Of a stretch of DNA of 64,000 nucleotides, positions 46,392 to 56,530 are shown piece by piece. Both the position numbers and the translations under genes were made by a program. The DNA is from Polychytrium aggregatum (lineage: Eukaryota > Chytridiomycota > Chytridiomycetes > Polychytriales). Below the pieces are notes generated by a model. The model did no database searches, was not told the origin of the DNA, and was given only the letters and a program-made list of their open reading frames with translations. Numbering within the stretch: the first letter of the stretch is position 1; each line of letters begins with the position of its first letter. Location of the stretch: positions 186,001 through 250,000 of the forward strand of contig NW_026516224.1 of the NCBI RefSeq assembly GCF_025602895.1. Direction: 5' to 3'.

Positions 46392-47318
46392 ATGACCATT
46401 CGCCACACATCCGACTTTCGCACCGCCGCATTGCGATGCTACGCCCTCATCCATAGCCTGCGTAAGGTCGCCTCCATATTCAGTGTATCCAAGAGCACCA
46501 TCCATCGATGGCACCGAGGATGCAAGCTGGATGACCCATCCCGGGTCACAGCTCGCAGATCCACTTTCTTCGAGCAGGCATGTCCAGTCATTCGCACCCT
46601 GATTGAACAGGACCCGTTCCAGACTGGTCCTGTGCTGCGATGCAAGCTCGAGTCCATCCTCCAGAGGAAAGTATCACTCTCACTCTGCCACACTGCCATC
46701 CACCGAGCAGGTCACTCACACAAGAGGGCAACACACCTCTACAAGTCCAAGCGACTGGATGAGCGAGTGGCACAGTTCAGGGACCAGGTCCGCTCCATCG
46801 ACCCGCGGCGATTCGTTTTTGTCGACGAGACAGGGATCAGGAGATCCATTTTCCCTCTTTACGGATACTCGCCGAAGGGTGCTTCGCTTCGCTAGCGCAA
46901 TCACATGAAGCACAAGTCTGTCTCGGCTGCATTTGCCATCAACCACTCTGGTGTGCTGCATCGCATGTACATCCCCACATCATTCAAGACACACTCGATG
47001 GTCGAGTTCTTTGAGCGAGCGAGCTTCCCAGACGACTCTGTGATTGTGATGGACAATGTCAGCATGCACAAGACAATGCCTGTCCTGGACTGCATCGATC
47101 GCCGAGGATGGTCAGTGATCTTCACCCCACCTGCCTCGCCCGACTTCAATCCCATCGAGAACTTCTTTGGGGTTGAGTCCCCACCGATTTGGGGTTTAGT
47201 CCCCCAATCACGCCGCCATTTTCACGTTCACATCCCTGGCTTGAACCTCTCGGCGATTTTTGAACAGGGTCACTTCCCCAACCAGCCCGCAAAGACGGGT
47301 TCCTGCTCTCGGGTATAA
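46392..47318 (+). pseudogene. IS630/Tc1-mariner-type DD34E transposase with in-frame TAG
   Basis: The start is MTIRHTSDFRTAALRCYALI. A helix-turn-helix follows (LRKVASIFSVSKSTIHRWHR), then PVIRTLIEQDPFQTGPVLRC. The DDE core is RRFVFVDETGI (D145), DSVIVMDNVSMHK (D221) and SPDFNPIENFFG (E256), with 34 residues between the last two. A single TAG at codon 168 (46893-46895) lies between SPKGASLR and RNHMKHKSVS, in the same frame as both halves, so it reads as a nonsense mutation. After ENFFG the usual C-terminal region is replaced by unrelated residues ending at 47318. The enzyme would cut and paste at TA sites. As written it yields 167 residues with only the first Asp. Confidence 0.88.
47169..47204. 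repeat. two GGGGTT-AGTCCCC motifs at the transposase-Fanzor junction
   Basis: The sequence ggggttgagtcccc (47169-47182) is repeated as ggggtttagtcccc (47191-47204). It lies exactly where transposase homology ends, so it may mark the junction at which the Fanzor module joined. Confidence 0.6.
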
Positions 47319-47320
47319 AT
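47314..47320 (+). promoter_or_regulatory. putative TATA box of the Fanzor gene
   Basis: TATAAAT lies about 130 bp upstream of the Fanzor ATG (47447), after the transposase homology ends. This is consistent with an independent Fanzor promoter. Confidence 0.4.
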
Positions 47321-47446
47321 GCCGCACCTTCGTCCTGCTGCTTTCTTCCATCATCTCGCCTTGATCTGATCATCGCGCCATTGTACGATAAAAAAGTCTC
47401 TGTTCTGACCAGTACCACTGGCAGGCATCCAGCATCCTCTGTCCCC

Positions 47447-49819
47447 ATGCCTCCGAAGCGCAAGGGTACCGGTGATGGCCAGCCTCGGCCACCCAGGCCC
47501 AAGAAAGCCAAGTCACAGTCGGAGCCTGTCTCTGGTTCGTATTCTGACCCCACGCATGCTTGGTCGTCTGTTGCTCCGTCGCTCACCACCACTGCTTCTG
47601 CAGATCCAATGGATGTCGATCCCACCGAGCCTGGTCCATCTACTTCCTCGAGTACCGGCAAGCGATGTCCCAAGTGCGATGGCACCGATCACGAACGTTG
47701 CAACACCAGCAAGTGTCCAAAATACCGGCCCCTCAAGAGTTCTGTCGTCCCACTCGTGGATGGAAGGTCATCCGCCCCTCAGTTCAGCTGCTTCAAGCAG
47801 ACGATGGATGGCTGTTGTCTCAATCCCGCTCTCCGCGACAAGATCCAGGCCACCGTCGAGGCCATGACCCAGATCCAGTTCGAGGCATCCAGGCTGCTCA
47901 ACCTGCACATCCTCCGGTGCATCGAGCAGGATCTTCCCGTCCCTGTCATCTCCAGGGCCACCCCTGCATTCATCCGTCAATGCTTCAAGATCGTCCAGGA
48001 CGGTGCCCTCTCCCCGACCGGGGACAATGAGAAATACAACGAGCATCTGGTCGCTTCCTTTCGCGACTACCAGACCACTCGGCACGCAGACCTGCCTCCG
48101 GCCCCTCGTCTGCCTGATGGTGCTCACAGTCAGCTTCTCACCCTGGCTGTCAATGCCTATGCCACCAACTGCACCACCCACCTCAACCTGGCCTACTGGC
48201 GACTCCTTCGCCGCTTCTGTGCTGCCGTCTTCCCAGCCAACAAGCATAAGCACGAAGCCATCGAGGCCTGTCTCGAGCTCTTCGAGAAACCAGGGCAGAC
48301 TCCACCCAAGGCCGATCTCGAGTTCCTCTATCCAGACTTTGGCCACGTCCTGGACGAGTTTCGGTACAGCAGCGACCAGGACCGCTTCCGGGCCCTCCAC
48401 CGCCTCTCACACCATGTGGGAATCCTCGCCCGGTACAAGATGGTCGACGATGTCCACAAGTGGATCGACTGTGACATGCCCGCCCTCCGAGTCACCGAGC
48501 TGCAGCGCCAGGCCAAGCTGGACGAGCTCACTGCCCGAGGCATTCCCTCCGACGACAAGAGGTTCACCAAGGCCAAGTCTGAGCTCGGCACCACCAAGTC
48601 CAAGATCAACAAGCTGGCATCCAGGATCAAGTGGGCACTGAAGCAGCTCGCTCTCGACACTCCTCCGGCCGTGTGCACGATAGTTCCTCTATGCACTGCA
48701 AGGGCCAAGTATGTCAAGATTGACACGGTCACTCTTTGGCAACTCCTGGGTCCAAAGAAGCGCCTTGGACTCACCCGGGACAAGCTCAAGGAAGAAGGTG
48801 AGGACGGTGTCAACAACCAGGATCGTCTCTGGCGCAGTTGCTTCAAGCTGCGTAGTTCCCTCTTCCGTGACCGGGATATCAATCACAAACTGTTCAACTA
48901 CGAGATCAGCACCGATGCCATTGGATGCACCATCGGTCTCGTCAAGTTTGTGCGTCGAACCGATCGCACCGAGACCTCCGAGCCTCCTCCGACTGCCGAG
49001 TAGCGCATCCAGGCCCACATCGGTGACCCAAACCCCAACCGCACCACTTGGATTGGCATCGATCCTGGAGTCGGCTCCATCTTCACGGCGGTCATCCAAG
49101 CACCGGGCCACCAAGACGAGGTGGTCTCGTTCTCCAATGGTCACTATCAGCAAATGTGTGGCCATACGTCCAACACCGACTGGCACAACACCATGAAGTA
49201 TCGACTCAGCATCGAGACCTGGATGTCGACCACCCCCTCGCCCAAGGTGTCGTCCTCGGAGGCTTTCAAAGTCCATCTCACCCATGTCCTGCGACCGGAG
49301 CTGCGAGTGCAGCTCGACTTCCACCTTGGCAAGAAGGCCCGTCACCATCGATTCACGGGCCACAAGAGGCGCCAAGTGGCCGTTGACAAGATGTGCAAGG
49401 CCGTCCTGAAGCACACCCCGATACGGACCGATGTGGTGATCGCCTTTGGCAATGCGTCATGGCGACAGGGCAAGGGCTATGCATCCAGCCCTCGGAGGCA
49501 GCGGTTTGCTCGGTACTTTGAGCAGTTCGAGCACCACCGACGCCGTCCCAATCACCCTCACGGAAGCGTCAAGGTGGCCTCGACGAACGAGTTCAACACC
49601 TCACAGGTGTGCACCAAGTGCCTGGAGCCAGTTCGGTTGGAAGGACTCGATGCGCCCAGTGTTGCGAATTCCCACTTTGTCAGGAGCTGCAAGAATCCCA
49701 GCTGCCGGACAGTGTGGAATCGCGACGTCAATACGGCGCGCAACATGATCACAGTATGCAGGTCGATTGTGGAGATCGGAGAGCGACCGGCGGTCTTCAC
49801 TCGGAGGCTGCCAAAGTGA
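47447..49819 (+). CDS. Fanzor1 RNA-guided nuclease (eukaryotic TnpB homologue), one in-frame TAG
   Basis: The start is MPPKRKGTGDGQPRPPRPKK, a likely nuclear-localisation signal. A zinc knuckle follows (RCPKCDGTDHERCNTSKCPK), then a helical body (DKIQATVEAMTQIQFEASRL, VPLCTARAKYVKIDT). The RuvC fold has WIGIDPGVGSIFTAVI (D539), VVIAFGNASW where TnpB has its second acidic residue, the substitute Glu in STNEFNTSQVC (E715), the zinc finger VCTKC...RSCKNPSC, and WNRDVNTARNM (D760). The Glu lies 47 residues after the Gly of FGNAS, matching the rearranged active site described for Fanzors. The end is GERPAVFTRRLPK. TAG at codon 519 (49001-49003) precedes RIQAHIGD; everything else is one frame of 790 codons. 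A 54-nt in-frame intron (gtgcgtcg...gagtag, 48950-49003) could remove it. Otherwise the product is catalytically dead. Confidence 0.9.
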
Positions 49820-49913
49820 TCTGTTTTATTTCTTGTGGCTTTGCTTGACGCAAGCACAGCACATACTACATGTTCATGGAAACGGCTATATTGTCCCGTT
49901 TTTTTTTTCTGAA
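49752..49913 (+). ncRNA. putative Fanzor omega-RNA (guide RNA) scaffold region
   Basis: This covers the last codons of the Fanzor, its 3' flank and the right element end. It is the only Fanzor-side sequence kept in both deletion derivatives (common part about 49784-49885). It includes the short palindrome-like gaccggcggtc, followed by cttcactcggaggctgccaa. In TnpB and studied Fanzor loci the guide RNA spans the gene 3' end and element end, with the guide read from flanking DNA beyond the end. That this applies here is inference; no folding or RNA data were available. Confidence 0.35.
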
Positions 49914-50867
49914 TAACGTGTAGAGCCAATTCAATATAAACGGGTCGAGAAACAATCGCATGGCTTTCTCACTGGATGGATCAGCAGACTTGTGTCGCTG
50001 ATGCCAGAGATTGACTGTCCCGTTTCTTTCTAGATTGATTGTAGGCGAAATGTGTGGATTGAATGGCGTCGATCGATCGATCGTCTGCCGGATGCCATCG
50101 ATGAGCGCTCGCACTGCGGTGATGGGCTTGACCGATGATATTAGAGTCTTGGACCGACTCGATTCGACGGGCACCCAGGGATATAAGTTCCAGAGGACTA
50201 GACCCATCGGCCTCGAGCCCAATCATCCGCTATCCGTCGCTCCCAACGAGCATCTGCAGCGGATATCACTATCAATTTCGATGAGCACTCTGGCTGCGAA
50301 TCCCCTCCGTCTGCAGCCAAAGCGAGCGGCCAAAGCGAGCGAGTCCCTCCCGCTCCGTCCCGCCCCGCTCGCTGGTCACCCGAGAGACTCCCACTATCAA
50401 TTTTTTCCGGCCCCCTGGCGGCTGCTCATCTCGGTCACCTGAAAGTCACGTTGTATGTGGAGCAGCAATAGTTGGAATCCGGCCATGGTCGGTTGACGGC
50501 ATTTGGTATCACCTTGAGCCAATTGACGGTGGTGGTGGGCAATTGGTGTGGAGGAATGACCAATTGTATCATTGTTGGAAGCTCCACTCCGATTGCGGAC
50601 AAGAACCACCACCATCTGAATCTCTCTGGTTGGAAACCTAGTCAAGCGTGGCTGTGTGTCAGCGAGATGACATGATCGTTTGGCTATCAGGCAAGACTCA
50701 CCTTGACAAGATGTCTTCCCACGACTGATTGAGCGAGCGATGCGTTTCTGGATCTGAATCAAGGACGCCACTGCACAGTATCACTGCCAGCCCAAAATGC
50801 GCTGGTTTTGAGGAGAATTTTTCTTCCCCAAGGGCAGAACCAGCCATCGCTGCTATTTTCTCGCCAG
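49914..50867. other. region between the two Fanzor genes
   Basis: This holds a possible left terminus for the second element (ataaacgggtcgagaaac, ~49938) and a lone terminus-like stretch ctgtcccgtttctttctaga (50018-50038), a near-copy of that at 53446-53466. No transposase fragment and no other gene were recognised. Confidence 0.4.
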
Positions 50868-53470
50868 ATGGCTCCCAAGCGAAAGACACCCCCCGATCCC
50901 GACCCGGGATCACCCAATGACTCTCCTGTGGCCAAGAAACCCGTCATCAAATCGTGTCGTGCCTGTGGCCTGACCAACCATGTTAGGCCCTTCACCAAGA
51001 AGTGCACAGCCAGAATCGACAGCAGCCCTGCCTCGGTCGCTGAAATGGTCAGCCAAGCACCCAAGGTCCCTGTATGTGCCACGTGCGGGGAAGAGGGTCA
51101 TACCAGAAGCAACACCCCAAAGTGCCGTTTCTATAACACTCTGGAGCTCTACCTTGCCTGACTGTGGCCCAAACGAGCAAGTCAAGGCCGAGTACTCAAT
51201 CATCAAGTGCACTCTCGATGCCATCATCAAGAACGACACCTTGCACGACAAGATCGAGGAGACTGTCCGAGCCATGACTCAAGTGCAGTACGAAGCATCT
51301 CGTCTCCTGGAGCTGCATCTCAGGCGGTGCTTGGACGAGGGCATCACCCTCCCCACTGTGTCGTCGAGTGAACCCGCGTTTGTTCGAAAATGCTTCAATA
51401 TGGTGCAGACAGGAACAGTGAGTGCCAAGAAAGGCACGACTCAAGAAGACAGGCACATCCTCGACACATATGAGATGTACCGAAGTACATGGAGTGGATC
51501 GTGTATCCTGCCTCCAGTGTCCCTCCCAAAGGGCACTGGGTCACAGGTCCTTGGTTTGGCTGTCAAGACCTATGCAGTCAACTGTGAGACCCATATTCTC
51601 GATCGATACTGGTCTCTCCTCCGTCGATACTGCAACCTGGCCCTGATTGCTCCCAAGGGTGTGAAACGGCACACACACGTCGATGAGTGCATGAAGCTGA
51701 TGGAGAATCCCCTCTCCAAGACACTCCTCGGTGATCTGAGAAAATCCTTCGCCCACCATGCCGACCAGTTGTATGAGTTTCGGTACGAAAGCCACCAGGA
51801 CCTGTACAAAGTCGTACCAATTCTGGCCAGTGAAGTCTCTCGCCTGACCCACCTGAAGGAGGCCCTCTTCATGGTGGTCTTTCAGAAGATGATCATTCCC
51901 AGGCTCGCGAGGGATACCGATGTTCTGAAAGGAGAGCGCGGGCGACTGAACGAGGAGATGTGTCAACCCATCCACCACATCGGGGCTGACAGACTCGAAG
52001 CACTCCAGACCCAGCACGAGGAGGTGTGCAAGCAGATCACCATCAACACGAAGCGGATCAAGCGATTGACCGATCGACTTGCCCAGACCAAGAAGCGACA
52101 CAATGTCCCTCGAGCACAGTGCACCTTGGTCCCGCTCTGCGATGCCAGAGCCAAGTACATCAAGCTCGACACCAGAGCACTGTGGGAAATCCTTGGATAC
52201 CAGACTGGCACTGGTCTCAAGTGGGACGACCTGAAGACCAAGGTCAATGGCACCACAAAGCAAGAGACCTTCTGGCAGACCAACTTCAAGCTGGATCCGA
52301 GACTCTTTGGTGTCAGGAAAGAGGGGAAGCAGCTCTTTGGTTGCGTGATCACCACCGATGGAGTCGGGTGCTCGATCACCACACTCAAGTACAAGATCCT
52401 GGAGAAGAAGGACCCTGATGCCAAACCAAAATCCACGGACAAGACGAGCGCACTCACTCCCGAGCAGAGGATCCAGACCAGGGTCGGTCCCATTGACGAC
52501 TCTCGGACCACATGGATTGGGATCGACCCTGGAGTAGGATCGATCTTCACCGTTGTCATTCGAGCACCCGGTCAACCATCCATCCAGGAGCGAGACGGTG
52601 TCAAGGTGACCAAGGCACAGCGTGCCAACGAGAAGATCGTGTCGTTCTCCAACAAGGAGTACCAGCATCGAACTGGCACCACCCAAGCGACCAAGTGGAT
52701 CCAGAGCACCCACAAGATCCTTGGTCTGCAGAAATGGATGAGCACCACACCGAGCCCCAAGATCCCTGGAGTGCCTTCTTTCTTACGATATATTCGCCAT
52801 GTGTTCACTGGAGACATGCTGGACAAACAGCTGTACTTCAGCCTGACCCGGCGACGGCGATTCAAGCGACTCGATCTCTACGGCAAGCGACAGCGCACCG
52901 TCCACGAGATGTGCAAGCAAGTCATCGACCAGGCACTGAAGGAGACCGAAGTGGTGATTGCCTTTGGGAATGCATCTGGAAACAGGGGAAGGGATATGCT
53001 TCCAGCCCACGGAGACTCAGGTTCGCCAAGTACTTTGAGCAGTTCACCCACCACCAGAGACGACCACCAGACCGATCCGTCTCCAAGATCCATGTGTGCT
53101 CGGTGAACGAGTTCAACACGTCCCAGGTGTGCTCACATTGCCGGGAAGCCAAGCGACTCGAGTCACCCAAGTATCTTGATGTCGAGAAACCACATTATGT
53201 ACGGAGCTGTACAAGCTGCCATACGCTGTGGGATCGAGACATCAATGCAGCCAGGAATATGATCTCGGTATGCCAGTCGATCATCGCCACAGGAGATCGA
53301 CCGGGTGTATTCAAGACTGTGCTTCCCAAACCAACCAAAACAAAGCGATTGCCAACGAAGACAGGAGTGCAATGCCATGGCCTGCCCGCTGGGCCTACAA
53401 GTCAGTCAGCGGGTTCAGACATCTGAAGCCAGAAATGGGATCTGTCCCGTTTCTTTCTGGATAGACTGTA
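49936..53470 (+). mobile_element. second Fanzor element, boundaries approximate
   Basis: The right end is well supported by tgtcccgtttctttctggat (53450-53469), an inverted copy of the TCCAGAAA.AAACGGGACA-type terminus. The left end is uncertain: either the AAACGGG motif near 49940 or a lost end. It contains only a Fanzor and no transposase, so it would depend on a transposase in trans. It adjoins the right end of the first element. Confidence 0.45.
50868..53426 (+). pseudogene. second Fanzor1, disrupted by two frameshifts
   Basis: The start is MAPKRKTPPDPDPGSPNDSP, then two zinc knuckles (CRACGLTNHVRPFTKKC and CATCGEEGHTRSNTPKC). The frame shifts near 51125-51160, then runs open: DKIEETVRAMTQVQYEASRL, LVPLCDARAKYIKLDTRALW, TWIGIDPGVGSIFTVVI. 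Near 52985 it shifts back. A single base is missing relative to the first copy in the block encoding FGNAS-W, inside a G/A-rich run. The last part reads KQGKGYASSPRRLRFAKYFE, NEFNTSQVCSHC, VRSCTSCHTLWDRDINAARN, GDRPGVFKTVLPK. All three acidic RuvC residues and the zinc finger are present but in different frames. Identity to the first copy is moderate, so they are distinct family members. Assembly indel error cannot be excluded. Confidence 0.85.
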
Positions 53471-53595
53471 AGTATTTCGCACTGTTCCTTGTGCATTTCG
53501 ACAGTGGATGCCGGGTCGCCCATATTCTGGGCAGTCCACTTCGGGGTTGCCATCCCTCTTGGGATGGTCGATGGGAGGTGTTTGACTCCCTTGCA

Positions 53596-53598
<3 letters not shown>

Positions 53599-53638
<40 letters not shown>
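53599..53638. repeat. (GT)n microsatellite
   Basis: About 20 uninterrupted GT units lie 120 bp right of the second Fanzor element and upstream of the GID4 gene. Confidence 0.95.
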
Positions 53639-53644
<6 letters not shown>

Positions 53645-53895
53645 GTGTGTGTGTATGACGGCGAGAGGCTTCTCGCCTTCCCTCGGGGGTCTCTCGCCAG
53701 AGACTGCTCTTCTCGCCGACCGAGGTGGCTCCGAGAGCGCGTTTTTTCGTTCTCGCTCATTTTTTTAACAAGAAATTTTTTCATAGTGTCCTCGACCTTC
53801 CCGCCAATCGAGCCGGCTGCTCGATCGCCCCTCTCCCCAAGACCGTACCTCTGCTCAGCTTGGCACAGGCTCTCGCCTCTCTCATCCAGCCTTCG

Positions 53896-55764
53896 ATGCC
53901 CGGCACCGCAGAGCGAAAACGCCGGCTCCAGCTGCACTCCATGAACTGGAATCGCCCCTTACCACCGCCCGCGACCGATCCGTCCCCAGACACCCCACAT
54001 ACCCTCTCTCCGACCCAGAAGGCTCGGCTCCGAAACCGCGAATGCCGCCATCTCTACTCGGGCTCCCGATTTCAGGGCACCCAGAAGAGCGGTCGTTGTA
54101 GCTACAATGTTACAGTCCAGATACAGGTGTGTTGAGCGGAGCAGATACGAGAATGTCCTCGCTCCGGACATGCCGATCCTGCGATTCGGCGAAACTGTGG
54201 TCGTTCGCCAGCCGGACTCATGTGAATGCATCTCAAGGATCGATCCTGTGTCGTTCCACCGCCATGTGGGCACTCTATCGATCCATCCACACCTGATCCT
54301 CGGCTAACAATCGGAAGGTCTCCTCCACTCCACAGCATGTCGATTTGGACACGTCATTCCTCTGCGGATATCTGCATATCGAGGGACTTACAGAGGTGTG
54401 TCTGGGTGCCATGATCCAACCCAGGGAGCCCATATTTTCCTTCTCCTTTGCAGGCCCGAGTGCGATCGCCGTTCGACATTGTTGCTGCAGCCATTGTATC
54501 GCATGGAACTGTGCCTTGATCTGATCGTAGCGTCTCTGCTTTCCGGCGGCCATCCAGGAATGGCCCACGCTTTGCACGTTCTTCGAGGCAGAGATTGTCG
54601 GCGATCGCTACTCGTTTCTGACCAAGAAGTGGGATGCCGATGCCGACGTCGATCGCATGCACTGGGTATGGCTTCGTGTCATTGGAGCTCTGAGGCAGTG
54701 TCAAGGGGGGGTGAGACTCGGATTGCAGGCTGGAAGACAATTGGCCAACTTTCGATGTCTCTGTGTCCGATGCGGGCATGATAGTCCATCGGCACGTCGG
54801 CACATCGGCATCATAAGCGTGCAACTGGCTGACTCACGACACCTCTTCGCTCGCCGCTGGTGCTTCGTTGGCCGATCAACTCCATCAAACGATGCAAATC
54901 CACTAACCAACTGTCCAACGGAATGGCGATGGGATTTAATACTTCGACCGACGATTCCTGCCCGCACACCGCTATGGATAGACAAAGTTCCCAGCCTTCG
55001 AGCCCTACCAAGAGTGCTTTGCTTCAGAGAACTTTCAGTGCGACAACACGAATGCGAATGTACTCTTTATGCGATGGAAGGCAAGGCATCGCCGTGTTTG
55101 AGTGCATGGGCAACCGTAGGGACTCGTCACCACCACTTGCTCAGCCTCTAATCTCACGACAAACGGGCTGTACTTGCAGGAGCACTTTCTGGTCCCAGAC
55201 CACCGTATCGAGACCATCACCGGTGCCTCGTTTGCAGGTTTCTATTACATTGCGTACGACCGAACCGCTGGGACACTTGTTGGATACTACTATGTCGGTA
55301 TTGTCTGCGCCGCCAGCCCGAGTCTCGAAACAAATTGCCTTTGGCGAGATTTTGTCAGAGTCTGGCAAAGGCAGCACATTGACCGGATACTCCCACTCGG
55401 CGCTGGTCTTGTTGTGGCCGATCCGAGTCTTTCCAGTTTCCGCTGATACGCGCTCTGATACCCGCTACCCTTTAACTCATTATCGGTATCCAACATCTTC
55501 CTCACCACATCATCGTGGGGCGCTATCTTCTGCGACAACAGCACAAGAGCTCTGAGAAGTTCCAACGACTGAGCCTCCGCCACCAGTCCGAGCGGCACTT
55601 TGGGGGTAAGCTCGAGTGCTGTTGCTCACAGTCTGTGAGACCTTTACCCATCACACTGTCTCTGGAAACCTGGTTGACGAGCCGAGTAGATGCATCTCGG
55701 CGACGTCGTGCTGTGCTTGCGACTACTAAGAATGCTCCGTGTTACAGTATACGAGTTCCGATAG
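53896..55764 (+). CDS. GID4: GID4/Vid24 substrate receptor of the GID/CTLH ubiquitin ligase
   Basis: The start is [20 protein letters not shown] (53896), then [20 protein letters not shown], the GID4 LYxGS.F.G.Q.S signature. [20 protein letters not shown] follows (~54340-54390), then [20 protein letters not shown] with [11 protein letters not shown] (~54570-54665). [20 protein letters not shown] (~54990-55045) comes next, then [10 protein letters not shown] (~55052), [20 protein letters not shown] with [18 protein letters not shown] (~55175-55290), and [20 protein letters not shown] (~55540-55605). A last exon joins at cag|TATACGAGTTCC to give VYEFR and TAG (55762). Six or seven exons. GID4 recognises proline N-degrons, for example on gluconeogenic enzymes. 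Every conserved block is present in order, so the call is firm. Confidence 0.92.
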
Positions 55765-56530
55765 GGGCACCAGCGCGCCTGGTCACCGATGAGCATTGCA
55801 TGGACCAAACCGAGGCGGCCCGATCGCTGAGCGACACCGATCCCGGACGGATTCTCACCGACTTTGATGCGACGGATTGTGTCTGAAAGATACCAAGCAG
55901 GAACAACGCGCGCGTCCTGAAGTTGCCATCCTGTTTGCAACGGAAGATCACCTCGTCGACACCATCTCCGCACCAATGTTCATTGCGGCCGTTTTCTTTT
56001 CTTCTCTCTCTCTCATGATTCACCTGCTGCTGTGATATGCGCCCTCGACTGTGCCTTACTGCTCGATGCCGCCCGACGAGGCGTTGTTTTGCTGATGCGT
56101 TGTTTGCTGGGAGCCTTGGCGGCGGTAACCAGCGATCTTGTTTTTGCTGTATAGTCATTCCAGGAAAGAAAAAACCTAAAATCGGGACAGTGTCCCTGTT
56201 TCTCTGCCATCGGAGGCCGTTCCAAGATCAAGCCCAGGCGCATGGAGCCGCGGTCGGCCTGGCCGTCGCCATGAGCCGCCTGGGACAAGCGGCCGGCGCG
56301 CACGTGCTGCGAGCCCCGACACGCGATTCGCCCGTCCGGCGCACGCGCTCGGCGACAAAGGCCGCGACGGGCAAGGGGCGTGCCGGCATATAAAACCCGC
56401 GGCTTGCGATCTTGCATCGGTCGCCACTCGTCGCCCCGAAGCCTGTTTCGCTCCCGCCTGCTCGCCCGCCCACTCGCTCGCCCGCCCGAATCTCCAAATC
56501 GCCGAGTCGCTCAATCGTCGTCTGCCAGCC
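55765..56530. other. intergenic region with a solitary terminus-like motif
   Basis: Near 56154-56212 the stretch cattccaggaaagaaaaaac is followed by ctaaaatcgggacag and tgtccctgtttctctg, resembling two abutting element ends (CATTCCA..AAAA..CGGGACA, and its inverse TGTCCC.GTTTCT). It may be a solo-end scar. A GC-rich promoter region follows before the next gene. Confidence 0.4.

Larger units (their letters stand above)
46307..49913 (+). mobile_element. 3.6-kb TA-flanked DD34E transposon carrying a Fanzor gene
   Basis: A TA at 46305-46306 precedes the left end TTACAGGCAATCC with AAAAAAACGGGACA. The right end is TGTCCCGTTTTTTTTTTCTG with AA before TA (49914-49915). The ends are inverted copies of TT(A)CAG...AAACGGGACA. 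Inside are a Tc1/mariner-IS630-type transposase (46392-47318) and, on the same strand, a Fanzor (47447-49819). The two deletion derivatives at 4303 and 13981 share both parts, showing that transposase and Fanzor belong to one mobile unit. TA target-site duplication is the family rule for Tc1/mariner. Confidence 0.85.

Noticed and set aside
46893-49003. TAG as a reassigned sense codon in this organism
   Set aside because: TAG terminates several well-conserved genes here at the expected C-terminus (GID4 VYEFR, eIF4E, SIKE-like).
50460-50680. Possible foldback between the Fanzor genes (ccaattg/caattgg and gttggaa repeats)
   Set aside because: Matches are short and interrupted; no stable inverted repeat could be established by eye.
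50980-51160. Alternative N-terminus for the second Fanzor starting at 50980 in the shifted frame
   Set aside because: The shifted frame here has no similarity to the first Fanzor, while the frame starting at 50868 encodes a matching MxPKRK start and zinc knuckles.
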